From assembly GCA_005408345.1 (NCBI GenBank), contig SEMN01000485.1, positions 322,001 to 386,000 of the forward strand: a stretch of DNA of 64,000 bases. The letters run 5' to 3'. This document shows positions 36,293 to 49,300 of the stretch, one piece after another (the first letter of the stretch is position 1; each line of letters begins with the position of its first letter). The notes beneath the pieces are model-generated. The model saw only the letters and a list, made by a program, of their open reading frames with translations, did not search any database and was not told the DNA's origin. The translations under genes were made by a program, and so were the position numbers. The stretch comes from Macquaria australasica (Eukaryota > Chordata > Actinopteri > Centrarchiformes > Percichthyidae).

Positions 36293-38541
36293 TTTCCGAC
36301 CTGAAAATGTGACCCACGTGAATCATGCAGATCCGTAAAAAATGAAATGGGGGAGGGGGTGGGAGGGTTGTGTAGGAACGTGTTATTCAGGTGTGTCAGG
36401 ATCAGTGTTGCCAACTCTCACCTGAGACGCGTTCACGTTCAGTCTCACGCGGCCAAAACACTGCGACAGCAGCAGATGAACAGGCGAGCGTTGGTTACGT
36501 ACTGTAACCCCCATTCTATGAGTATGGGCTCTTAAATTACTCTCTGTTTGGTCCGCGATATGTGCGCGATGCTTATCGCCGTGTTGACAGCTGTTCTGGC
36601 AGAAAACCCTACGCTGGAGCGCAGAAGGTGTTCAAGCAAGCTAGTGAGTGAAAGCTAAGTAGCTAAAATGACTAGCTAGTGTTTGCTTATCTGTTAAGTT
36701 AATAAGCTAGTTAACGTAGCCAGCTGTCGGTTAGTGCTGGTCTAGACACATGCAGCACTTGGCTGTATGAATGGTAGTTAATCCTTATGATTACTGTGAA
36801 TAACCTCTATCTCTACGTGAGACTAAATGAAGGGAATTGACAGACTTACATTCTGAAGATGATTTCTTTTATTTATTTATTTCAGCATACACGGATTTAT
36901 GGCCAGGCTAACCTGGCTCTGTTTCCTGCTTTTTTTTTTTTTATCCTTTGCCAATCACATGCCTAAGCTACATGCTGTGGCTCCATTGGTCTTTTAACAG
37001 TTAAAATCTTTGAGTTGACTTTTTGCTCGCAGTCAAATTGTGATAATTACGCCAACAGATGTAGTGATTTCAGTAAGCTACCTGTCAAGCTCAAGGACTT
37101 GTCGCTCTGACAGCAGTTCCAGACGCATTGTAAACCAGCTTAGAAGAACCAAAACGTCCAGATAACTCGGTTATCCACATACGAGAAACGAGGCCTTCGT
37201 CAGTCATATGTAAACGGAGGGTATGGATTTATTTGTTTAGCGTTGGTGAAGAAAAAACATTTCTGTAATACATGGATGCTCTTAATGTGACTGCAGGGAC
37301 CCAATTTATGAATTGTTTCTTAGCTTCAGAGGTTTTCCCGTTTTTGCTATTAGAGGGGGGTAAATGGTTCTCTGCATTATAAATAGGCTATACTATAGAA
37401 GTAAAATAGACTGCACACATTTTAATTGGCATGTGTTCAACACATTGGTGTCTATGATCCGCATGCTCCCCTGTACTGAAGTCAGTTGCTGTTTCATTTC
37501 AAGACTAAATCTATTCTAATAAGTGGACAAGGCTGTCACAGTTTAACAGGCCTGCTGCCATGATCCCATTACAACTAGTCAATTTACTAGACATGACCTA
37601 TACACTCCTGTCAGTTTATTAGGTATAACTGCATCAAAGGCAATTCAGACAGCCCTACAATACCATAATTGTACCTTCAGGAAGCTGATCAGTTTTTGCT
37701 GAGGCAGGGAGCACTTTTTGGTGCTGCTGAAAGTTTTTTAAATATCCTTCATTTTATTAAAATCATCTTGTAGAAGATCTAAAACCCATTGATGCATTGG
37801 TATTAATAATTTAATGTCAGATAGAATCAGATATCAGTCACAGGAGACATTTTACTGCAGAATCAGTACTTTTACTACCAATACTGATAATACTTACGTA
37901 CATTTAAGTAGGATTTTGATTGCAAGAATTACTGTCGAACAATTGATAGTGATTATAGTTATAATTATGCCTGCTTCTATTATTAAACTTGTTATGCATG
38001 ATTATACAAGTGGTGTAGGTTTGAAAAATCTTCACTACAACACAACCACAAAAAAAAAAAAATGTCATGATGTTCACCATCATGATTTCCAATCCAGAGT
38101 ACTGCCAGTTACCCAGAGTACAGCAGGCTCACAGTAAGAACAACCTCTGAGGGCCTGATGGATGGTGTGCTGCACAGAGTTGTTGAAGTAGTCATGTTTC
38201 ATGTTGGCCCTTTCTGACAGGCAGAAGTTATGACATCATACCCAACATAAGGGCTGTCCAGTCAAGGATTTCATTTAAAGCCATTGTATTGCTTTGGCAG
38301 TGGTCCCACCCATTTAGTTAAAGATTAAAAATATCTTGGAAGAAAAAAACTGCCTAGGTACCCATCTCTGAAATAAAATAAAACCACAGCAGTCTGCATG
38401 ACTTAAGGTCAGTGAGAAACACATTTGTAATTTGGCCAACCTTTTCACTGTAAGTAGTGTCTTAACACAAAACTAAGCATGCACACAACTTTATATCACA
38501 GCCAACAGCAGTATTTAGTATTGAGCAAAATGAAGAATGTG
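36293..38541. other. Intergenic; one short repeat end
   Basis: 36487-36550 (GTTGGTTACGTACTGTAACC, then ATTCTATGAGTATGGGCTC) resembles the left end of the repeat at 40428-41165. The rest is AT-rich with no recognised feature; CTAG-rich TAGCTAGC words are common around 36640-36720. Confidence 0.35.
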
Positions 38542-38547
38542 TTTATT
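38542..38547 (-). terminator. Candidate hars1 polyadenylation signal (AATAAA)
   Basis: The first AATAAA downstream of the hars1 stop on the minus strand, giving a 3' UTR of about 0.56 kb. No closer canonical signal was seen. Confidence 0.5.
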
Positions 38548-39110
38548 TCAGACACTTGACAGTACAGGCATGTTTGATACAGGTAGAAATGAGCCTCCGT
38601 TTTGTTAAGAGTTGAAGTTATAAGTTGAACTGCAGCATATCATCTGACAGAAAGTTAATGTCTCTAACAGTTTCTCATCCTTGGTCCTGGACAGATGAAG
38701 CATTTCTAATTACTCTGACCAAAGTGATCTCCAGCAGCTTTATGGATGATAAGGATCTTTGACTTCCTGGACTTGAATAGTTTGATTAACATCAATGATC
38801 TGTTCCTCAGACCACAATATTATACAATGTTGAGTACATGTCTTTCAGACATAATCCAAACACATTACATTTCATGTAAACTGCAAAATATTTCCTGGAT
38901 GGTGTTCTCTAATGACTGTTCCCTTTTAAGAAACACATCATGTTAAACACACTTCCAGTTCCAGTTGATTGTGTGTTTTCAGGGCTGCACGATGTCCAAC
39001 ATGCTCTATAGAAGACTAGACAAAGAATTCTGTACAAGATTCTGCAGTGTGTCTGTGTTTGAAGCAATCAGGTGATGTGGTTGGGGTTGTGGCTGAACAG
39101 AAGGGAATGG

Positions 39111-42100
39111 CTAGGCCTCAGAGGTCCTCCTCCTGATCTCATCTATAAGATCTGCTTTGGAAAGATCAATCTGAGGAGAGAAAACAAGGAAAAGGATACA
39201 AGTGAGGTTAGTCCTGCAACCTCGTTCTAACCACTGTAAACTCAAACACATTTTCGTTCTGCCTAAATAAACTGGTGTTGGTGTGTGCAATGTGTAACTT
39301 GTATCTGACATACACATCCCTCTTTATAGAGCTTTGGTGATCTATATCAAGGCTGGCTGGCTGGGTAATATTGAGAAGATTATCTATCCTCTCTATTAAT
39401 GTTATCAATTTAATTTTATTTAGTGTGTCATTCTGTATAGTCTATCCATCCATTTTATCCAGGGCCAGGTCACGATGGCAGCAGGCTAAGCAAGGTAGTC
39501 CAGATGTTTTTACCCACAACTGTAATGTTGTGTTACTTTTTTGTTTCTTTGTTGATTTTATCCTTTTGATTGCTATGTTTTTGTGGTGTAAACTCAGCAC
39601 AGTTTTTTCTCTGGGTGTACATACATGTTATATAGAAAAGCTGCTTATAATTAAAAAAAAAAAACTTTGATTCAGATGGTCTTTTCTATCTTCCTCTATG
39701 TATATGAGAGCAGGGATAGAGTATGTATTTTTATTAATTGTACCTCCTCTCTGGTGGCCACGACACGGAGTTTGACCACTCCATCTTTCAGCTCCTGTTC
39801 TCCCAGTATGGCCACCAGTGGGATCCCAGACTCCTCACAGTGCTGCAGCTGACTCAGCAGTTTGGGGTTCTTCTTGTACATCACCTCTGCCTGGATACAT
39901 GCACAAACACATACACACACAGCATTCAGTCGGCTGTAGTTCACTGTCATTTTTAATGGTCTTAATATTTGTCTTAAGTCTTTGCTAAATTACAGCATCT
40001 TAGAACAAAGTGGGATCCAGGGAGTCACCACAAAAATAGGGAATGGTTTAATTTCACCACAATTTACTTTCCTGAAATTTTAAAGTAATCATTCCAATTA
40101 GACAAAGTATATGAATGACTATTGTAATCTTAAGTCTAACCAATAGGGATGTAAAGATTAACAGACACCGATACGAGAGTCAAAGATATGAATACATTGA
40201 TATACAATCACAAGTCAAAACCAGATTCTGAGAAATTTGTGGAAAAAAAAAAAGCGATATGGCTGTCAAAAATGATCTTTATAAATAACTCACTCTCTCT
40301 CCCAAATCACATAGCTACTATAAACCATCTACTGCAAAAAATTCCTACACTCAAAGAAATGTCAGACTCTACCGTGTCCACCACTGCCAGTGGTACCATA
40401 AAATATGACTGACACAAAAAACATTTGGTTACCAGGGTAATCCCGGTTTTCTGAAAGCCGAGTGAGGTATCTCACTATGGGAAGCGCCTTCTGGTGTGAC
40501 CAATCATGGAACCTCCAATACCATCATCTTCTCCTCTCCTCCTCTTGGGGGAAAGAGAAAACTGACAGTCTGTCCCTGGGGTTTCCACTAACCACAGCTC
40601 CTAAGTCAACCGCCTCTTCTCCCCCTCCTTGCCCCAATGTTTTTGGCCCTGGGCACTATGCTCATGGGTCGCTGGCTGCTCTGGTGTCTGGACTCTGGGG
40701 CCTTTAAAGCCACCGCAGCACCCTCTAGCCAGCATAGCCCAGTCGGGTGGTGGGCGAGGTGTTATCCTGCAGGGAAGGCAGAGATTGAAGGTATCCTCCT
40801 GCTACTTCCTAATGTCGCTAGACTGCTGCATAGAGGTAACAGCCTCCCCCTAATAAGCCCTTAGCCCGTGACGGGTCGAACGGGGAATCCATTATGACCT
40901 GCTTATCCTGGTCTGGCCGGCAATTTAGCCACAGTGATCTCTCCCCTGCCACAGCAAGGCCCATGACATGGCCACAGCCCTGAACTGTACCTCTAGACAC
41001 ACAGAGGATAAGGTCCGTGGCCCATGTCCTGGAACAGCTGTAAGCAGAGTGACCACATTTAGGTTCTTTACAGACTGGGCTGTTGACTTGTACAACCACC
41101 GACGGAGCTGCTGGGACGTGACGTGTCAGGTCACATGCACATTCCCAGCTTTAAAGTAGGCTGTGTGAACCGATCAGGACAGAGATCTTTGACTTGATTT
41201 TAACATAGCTGGCAATAGTGACCGGAAGTTAACAGACAAAACAGGAAATGGAACAAATGAAAAAATGTGTGTCAATACAGAACATAAAAAACACTAACAC
41301 ACACACCTTAATGCCAGCATTCCAGAGCTCAGTGACAAGTTTGAGTCTCTCCTCCAGCAGGTTCTTCTGAGCAGACACCACCATGACCTGAACCTCTGTG
41401 GTACGAACCTTCTCTGCTAAGGCCTGAACAACACAACACTGTCACAGTCTGGACATATGCATTATCAATACACCAAAATAACACTTTAACTTGAGGAACA
41501 CAATTTAAACAGGTCATGTTTTTAAAAGTAAAGGAATAATTGGCAAAAGAATTAAGATGAAATTTAGTTATTTTTATTTTACAGATAATAGCCGACACAT
41601 TACCTCAGCCTTCTGCTCCATGATGGAGAAGATCCTCTCGATACCAATGCTGACGCCCACACATGGCACTTTCCTGCCCTTGGGGTCAAACATGCCCACC
41701 AGGCCATCATATCGACCCCCGCCAGCTACACTGCCCACGCTTACGCTCTCCTCTGCAGGTTCCCCATTTTGGGCTTCAGTGGACACCGGGGCCACACCTG
41801 CCTGAGTCAGAACCCCCTCATAAATGACTCCTGTGTAATAGTCCAGACCCCGGGCCAGACTGAGGTCAAACACCACCTGGAGATGACAGAGTAAGAAAAG
41901 TGGAGTCAAGACAGAAAAGGTACCAGAGTAGAACAAAGACAGTTACCAGTAACATGGTTTGATACTGATGAAGGTTTTGAAACTAATTGTTAAAGTGCAT
42001 AAAAATATTATCCCTATTGTAAAAAAATATATTATAGGATGCGTGGATAACGGCGTGTCTCACCTTGTCTGTGACCTGGAAGAGCTGCAGGTAGCTGAAG

Positions 42101-45100
42101 AGCAGCTTTATGTCAGACAGGCCAGCACAGGCCTGCTTACTCCGAGACATTTTCTGGTCCTGAAGGAGGCGCTCTGCTAAGTCCATTCCACCTACAACAT
42201 AAACAGCAGCCTATTTACACATCCAGCAGACACAGAGCAACATTAGCATTAATTTGGAATTGTGTTTGTGTCCGAATGAGTGTCAGTCCAGTATTCCCTC
42301 TCTGGTAGCTCTGTTGTTGGTCTCCACGATCTTTTTAGCCATACCACCAAGATAATGTAGAATGATGTAAGATGTAAGAGTCTATAAAGCTCTGTGGAGT
42401 CTGTGATAATTCTCTGTGGGGTCATCACTATGGGCAACTCTTTTCACATTACATGTAGTCATTTGATTTATTGTTAATAAGGCTGAAACTATCAGTTATC
42501 AATTTTCCTTATCATTTAATCTGTTTATTATTTTCTCTATTAATTGGTTAATTGTTTGGTCTCTAAAATATCAGAAAATAGTGAACAATGGTCTTCACAA
42601 AAAGCCAAAAGTCAACTTTTCAAATAGCTTGTTTTGCCCAATGAATAGCACAAAACCAAAAGCTATTCAATTTAATGCCATAGAAGACTAACAAAACCAC
42701 CAAATAATCACAATCTGGAAAGATGAGATCTGGAGCACACGATAATAAAAGTTAATAATAAAAATAAAAAATAAATAAAAATAATAAATAAATAAATAAA
42801 AAATAATAAGAGTTATTTTTCTTTTGTCGTATTAGAAAGTCCTGATCCTCCTGATCTCATGTTAAATCAAAGCTCCCATTTATGAGAAGCCCATTGTATT
42901 ACTGTCAGAGCAATATAAGGTCATTTTTATTGATGCTGGCCTGCTGTACACTTTTCACTCTTAAAGCCAGTCCACACAGCATTTTTTAAAGCATCGCAGG
43001 AGGGTTGCTGAAGTCTATCACTTATCAATATCTCAGAACAAACACGCTTCCATCTTAACAATCCACACACACCCACACATTCAGATAGATGGTTTCCAAA
43101 GTAAAACGTGTCAATGCTATTAATTCAGTGGTATTTCAAAATCAAGTATTGGTAGTGGTGTACTAGCAGTTCAATTTCACAATTAGGTATTTAGTTGTTT
43201 ATAAGATTCAAATTATTATGGCTATTATACGTTCCCATATTTCTGGCGCAGTTTTTATATCCATCATGTCCGAACTGATTTGTTTTCATCTTAATAAATG
43301 TAACAATCCACAAATTACTCCAGGCACGACAAACCTACCACTGTTTATATGTTGTGAACTTATTAACTATATCTATAATGATCAAGTTTAACTATGAGCT
43401 TTCTGATTTCACTATAGGCATTAAGAGCTACATGGGCAGGGACAATTAAATAAATGAATCACAAATTAAAGACAAAGCCATTTTCTTACTGTACACTTAT
43501 CATGGAGCATCATTTCAAACTATTTTTGGTCATTGAATTTCTGATACAAGTCAGTCTGTCTATCATCAGCAGTGGTGGAAGAGTAGTTTAAAATAGTACA
43601 CCAGTATTACCAGCAAAATTAACTTAAAGTAACAAAAGTAAAAGTATTCATTATGTAATAGTACCCCCTTCAGCATGTTTGAATTTTATATACTATATAT
43701 ACTATTATTGTCAATGCATTAACATGGAAGCAGCTCACTGAGGTGGAGCTCATTTGAACTACTTTATATAGTGTTGTCTATTTTCATCTGTGGCAATGTG
43801 TGGTATAAACTGATCACATTTTGTATTTAAAATCTTAAAATCAGCAAAGTAACTATAGCTGTAAAATAAATGTAGTGGAGTAAAAACTACATTATTTCTA
43901 CTGGAGTAGAAGTATATAGAAGTAGCATAAAGTGAGGTACTCAGATACACTAAGTATTCAAAACTGTACTTAAGTAAATGTACTACTTGTCCACCACTGT
44001 CTGCCTGCTGTCTCTGCTGCTGACAGACAGCCTGTTCTGAGGACAGTAACGCCGATAACGGAGGTTGGAGCTGCTGTGGATTGAAAGGATGAACGCGTTA
44101 CTTGCATCACGTGTGAATTTGGGTAGTCTCACCCTGCATACTGACGTACTCCCCAATCTGGTCGGCAACCTCCTCTGACAAGCCCTTCTCATTCACCATC
44201 TCCTTCTTCACGTCCTCCCAGGGCATCTAGGTTTGGACAATAGAAAATGGCATGAGGACATATGTCAAAGCTAGATATTGATAAATGACAGAGAGAAGGT
44301 GAAGGGGACAGAGGAGTATGGGAAGGGCTCAACATCAGACTAACCATAGTCTATGAAGGTTTAATCTGAAAGTCTGGCCTTCATAACAATAGTTGTCTTT
44401 GTAGAGCACCATCTACACACCTACCTAAACCTTCTGTAAGTGACTTCCAAATCATGATTTGCAGAACTGAGTCTGTACCTGAAAAGCTCAGTATGTGAAC
44501 AGCAGGAAGTCTCCATACCTTGTCCAGTTTATCCACTGTTGAACAGATTGTGCGGAACTTGTCATCTGGAACACCACACACAGCAAACATCCCATCGAGG
44601 ATGCGTCTGTCATTGACCTGGAAATGGAGGCCGTGGTTACAGAGATAACACCTACTGATCTTAGTCTGCGAGTCTCATCTGTACATTTGACTGAACGGAC
44701 ATGTCAAACCTTGATACAGAAGTCGCCGAGGTCCAGCTCACTGAGGATTTCATGGACGATCTTCAGACACTCAGCATCTGGAATCATGGCATCATACTGC
44801 CCTGCTATGTCAAAATCCTTAAACACACACACATATATTTATTAATTTAAGTAGCGCAGACAATTAAAATCACAAAAGTGAATGAAATCAGATCAGTTTC
44901 CAAAACCATTGGCTAACAAATGGGTCTCCCTGGCAGGAGTGGAAACATGTGTTTGAGGATGACATACACATTGGTAAAACTCTCGGTAGCGTCCGCGGGT
45001 CATGGCTGGGTTATCACGGCGGTAGACCTTAGCGATGTGGTAGCGCTTGATGTTGGTTATCTTGTTCATCGCCAGGTAGCGGGCAAAGGGCACCTGTAAG

Positions 45101-46269
45101 AGTGCAGGTCAAGGACAACGCATCGCTTTTTGCTTTAAAGGAGGGAATCAAAATTTGGGGGTCAATGTGTGCTAATTTCATCAACAAAAACTATGACAAA
45201 GAATATTCGTTGACAACCTTTTTTTCATGACAAAAACAGGACTAAAACAAAATAAAAAGTAACCTTTGAAAACAAGAACTACAACAGAATGTAATTCCAT
45301 ATTTCATATGATGTGACAGATGGATGAATGGTCAAATACATAATTACTGTTTTATTGCAAAGTATTATTCAACGACCGGCATGTATCTGCGGAATCACGC
45401 TCTAGCTCCTGATTAGTTTCCTACGCCACCCAAAATATCTCTTGTTCAGAAGTTGATTTAGCCGCTTGACCTGTTGCACTGCCATTAATAAAAAATGTAT
45501 TTTATTTATTTAGAAACAGATTAATGGACTAAATTCATCTGCAATCCACTGAGAATTAGACAAGAATCAGCAACAAAACAGATAGGACAAACTACAAAAA
45601 CAAAAGTAGGCTAACATAACGTTACCAAGGTCAGCGGCTGTAACGTTACTTTCAGTCACTTATCTTTTGTATTGCATCTAAATCTTCAGTAAAAAAAAAT
45701 ATCAGACTGTGACAGTGAGTAAACAGTATTTTAATGAACAAGAACCAGAGAAGCCAATATTTCTCCAATATTGGCTTCTCTACACTGGCTCCCTGTAAAA
45801 TCCAGAATATAATTTAAAATCCTTCTCCTCACCTTCAAAGCCCTAAATGGTCAGGCACCATCATATCTTAAAGAGCTCATAGTACCCTATTACCCCACTA
45901 GAGCACTGCGCTCCCAGAATGCAGGGTTCCTTGTGGTTCCTAGAGTCTCTAAAAGTAGAATGGGAGCCAGAGCCTTCAGCTATCAAGCTCCTCTCCTGTG
46001 GAACCAGATCCCAGTTTGTGTACGGGAGGCGGACAACCTCCTCACATTTAAGAGTAGGCTTAAGACTTTCCTCTTTGATAAAGCTTATAGTAGGGCTGAC
46101 TCAGGTGACCCCTGAGCCCCCCCTTAGTTATGCTGCTATAGGCCTAGACTGCTGGGAGACTTCCTATGATGCACTGAACTCCTCTCTCCTCCTCTTCCTC
46201 TCCATCTGTACGCACTCATATCCCATCAATGCTTGTTACTAATTCAACTTCTTCCCGTAGTTGTGTGCT

Positions 46270-46301
<32 letters not shown>

Positions 46302-49300
46302 CCCTTCTGTTGTTTTCTGCAGGTATTTCTGCCTCCGGAGCTGTGGAGTCTGGATCTATGGTTGCAGCCACCTGCTGCCCCCGTGCTCCTGCTCTGCACC
46401 CGCTGCTGCTATTACTGTTATTGCTCTTATTATTAGTGTTATTATATTGCTATTACTATTATTTCTGTTAATATTAACATCAATACCATTACCACAACTA
46501 TTACTTTACATCCCTATGTGGAACTGTATTGAGCTGCTGTATGTTCTCTTTCCTCCTGCTCTCTCTCCCCCGCTCCCCCCCTCCCCTTTCAACCCAACTG
46601 GTCGAGGCAGATGACCGCCCACCTAGGGCCTGGTTCTGCTCGAGGTTTCTACCTGTTAAAAGGCAGTTTTTCCTTGCCACTGTTGCATAGTGCTTGCTCA
46701 TGGTGGGAACTGTTGGGTCTCTGTGAATATAAAGAGTCGGTCTAGACTTGCTCTATTCGAAAAAGTGCCCTGAGATAACTTTGTTATGATATGGCGCTAT
46801 ATAAATAAAACTGAGTTGAATCGGCTTCTTAATGATTCGCTGCTCTGCAGTGGAGAGAACAAGTAGCTGTGCTAATGCTAATGCTATGTCAGGAACAACA
46901 GAGAGAGCAGTTCACTTTCTAATGATAACTGGATTCATCATTCACATCACTGCAGAGTCACATGGACACTGTGTGTGTGAACAAGTTTACAGTTCCTTTT
47001 CCCCTAACTTTGCTACAGACAACAATGACACCTATAACCATGGTAACTGTACACAACAAAGATGGCGACAGCTGTAGCCTCAATATGCTTAAAAAGACAT
47101 AAAAATTAAAGATGCATGACAAAAATGGAAATTTAATTGACGAGACTAACCAAAATCAAATGACAACAATTTGACTTAACTTGTAATCATTTTTGTCAAA
47201 AGACTGAGACAAACTAAATCAGGTACCAAAATTAAACAGTAATTTGAGCAGTGAAAGAGGGCCTGGGGTCTTTAGGATCCTAAACAGAACACTGGGCTTA
47301 AACATCCAGCGTCTGCTGGGTCTTCCCTCGGGAAAGCAGGAGGCCAAAAAAACCTCAAACATAATCAACTGAAAACCCAAGTGACTTCCATGTTGGTGTG
47401 GGATCCTGGTGACCTTGCAGTTAAGACACATACAGTGCCATGTAACCTCAACGCCCCTGGTTCGGGACCAGGGACCTTTGCTGCATGTCATACCCCTCTC
47501 TCTGCCTTGATTTCCTGTATTTCTATTGTCGCTAAAGGGGAAAAAAGGCCTCGGTATCAAACTTTATTGAAAATGGTCTGAGTATTAAAAGTTGGCATCA
47601 AATGACTGGTCTTGTTTTCTTACTTGGAGATATTTCCTGATCTAAATAATAATTTTGCCTATTTTATACTGTTATCATATAGCTGTTTGTGTTAAGACAA
47701 CATCAAACACTGATGCATCAGAGACGTTTGACAAATTGTGTTAAATGAAAAAGGGTTTTATAGAAAACATGTTGAAAAAACAACAACTCAGTGTTCACTT
47801 TAGCAGACGGCTGGTGAAAGGCCATGAGATGCAGGTGAAACATCTGGAAAAAGCTAGTAAGTGGACCTTGAATTAAGCATAGCAATGGCACCTAATAAAA
47901 TTAAAACAGTTTTGTGAAAACCAACAAATGGCAAAATAAAAACTAAAACTTGCCAATTATGTAAATAAATATACATAATAATCTTCAGAAAGCCATATCT
48001 GTTTAACTTTAGTTAGCACCCCGTTAAGACTGAATATGAGAACAGTGTGTCTACTTGATGTTCATGTTCAGTGTGGATTTAAAGGATACAGTGAGGTCAT
48101 ATCTGAGGGACAGCAGCTCTCCTCCTTGGTCTTTGAGGTCATAGATGAGCTTGGAATCCTCTCCATACTTCCCTGTCAATGTTTCCTACACACCACAGGA
48201 AGATAACAAACCCTCATGTTTGAATGTGAGATGATCTCACAAGTTCCACACATGTATTGAGTGGCAAACATGTTAGATGGTGTTAAAGTGTGTGTGAAAA
48301 TCCACCTTTAGTTCAAAAACAGGTGTGTCGATGGTCTCTGCTCCATGGCGTTTGAAGCAGCCAATGATGGTGTTGAAGACTTTCTCTCTGATGGCCATCT
48401 GCCTGGGGTTGTAGTCCCTCGTTCCCTGACAGAGAAAGATATTTGCTGGGTTTCCATCACACTGTCAAGTGAATTCTACTCAAACTTTTGAAAGGTTTCT
48501 AAAACATAAATTAGCTATGCATCCATCAGCAGGCTTGTAGCGAATAAACTGGCTAAGTGATGTGAAAAATGAGTATGAAGAATTTATTGTTCTGCAAAAG
48601 ATAATGTCACTTGGTGTTTGTTACTGTTTCTGTCATTTTTCCTCTTAACTGAAGATGAAAATTTAAAAAATGTGTTTGGAAATATTCTGGTGTACGAAGT
48701 TATGGTCATAAAAGATCAACAGTGATACACAGCAATAAGCCATTTAAAAGCAACTCAAGACTTTAGCTTGGACCAAACTAAAGTGGAGTTGTGATCACAG
48801 CCTCAGAGTCCAATTGTCACTTGGTATCAACATGTGATCTGTATCTGGATACATTATCTGGATAATGACAGCAGGTCTTTCCAGTATTAATAAGCATTCT
48901 CATTCTTTAAAAGCAAACAGGCTGAGCTGGTGAACTTGTCAACAAACATCTTGTGTTACGGGTCAAGGGGTGACTCTCAAGTGACCACTATGACCAGCAA
49001 ACCAGGGTTGCCAAACTTAGCACTAGCAGGCTAATCTGCCTATCATGCTTCCTGTCAGACGACCACCACTGGCTGTGTGAGCTATAATTAGTATGCTAGC
49101 TAGCACCAAGGCAGAGAGAGAGCGGGACCGCTTAGCAACTCAGTCGCCACTCAACGACAGCAACCCTACCAAGGTCACTAATAGGTAGACCGCAATCCAG
49201 ATCCGGACCCAGTGAAAAAGTGATAAATTACAGTGAATTATTACATTTTGACAGAGGGTTTCTATTTAAACCAGCTTTTCTAGCCTTTACGGCACTGTTT

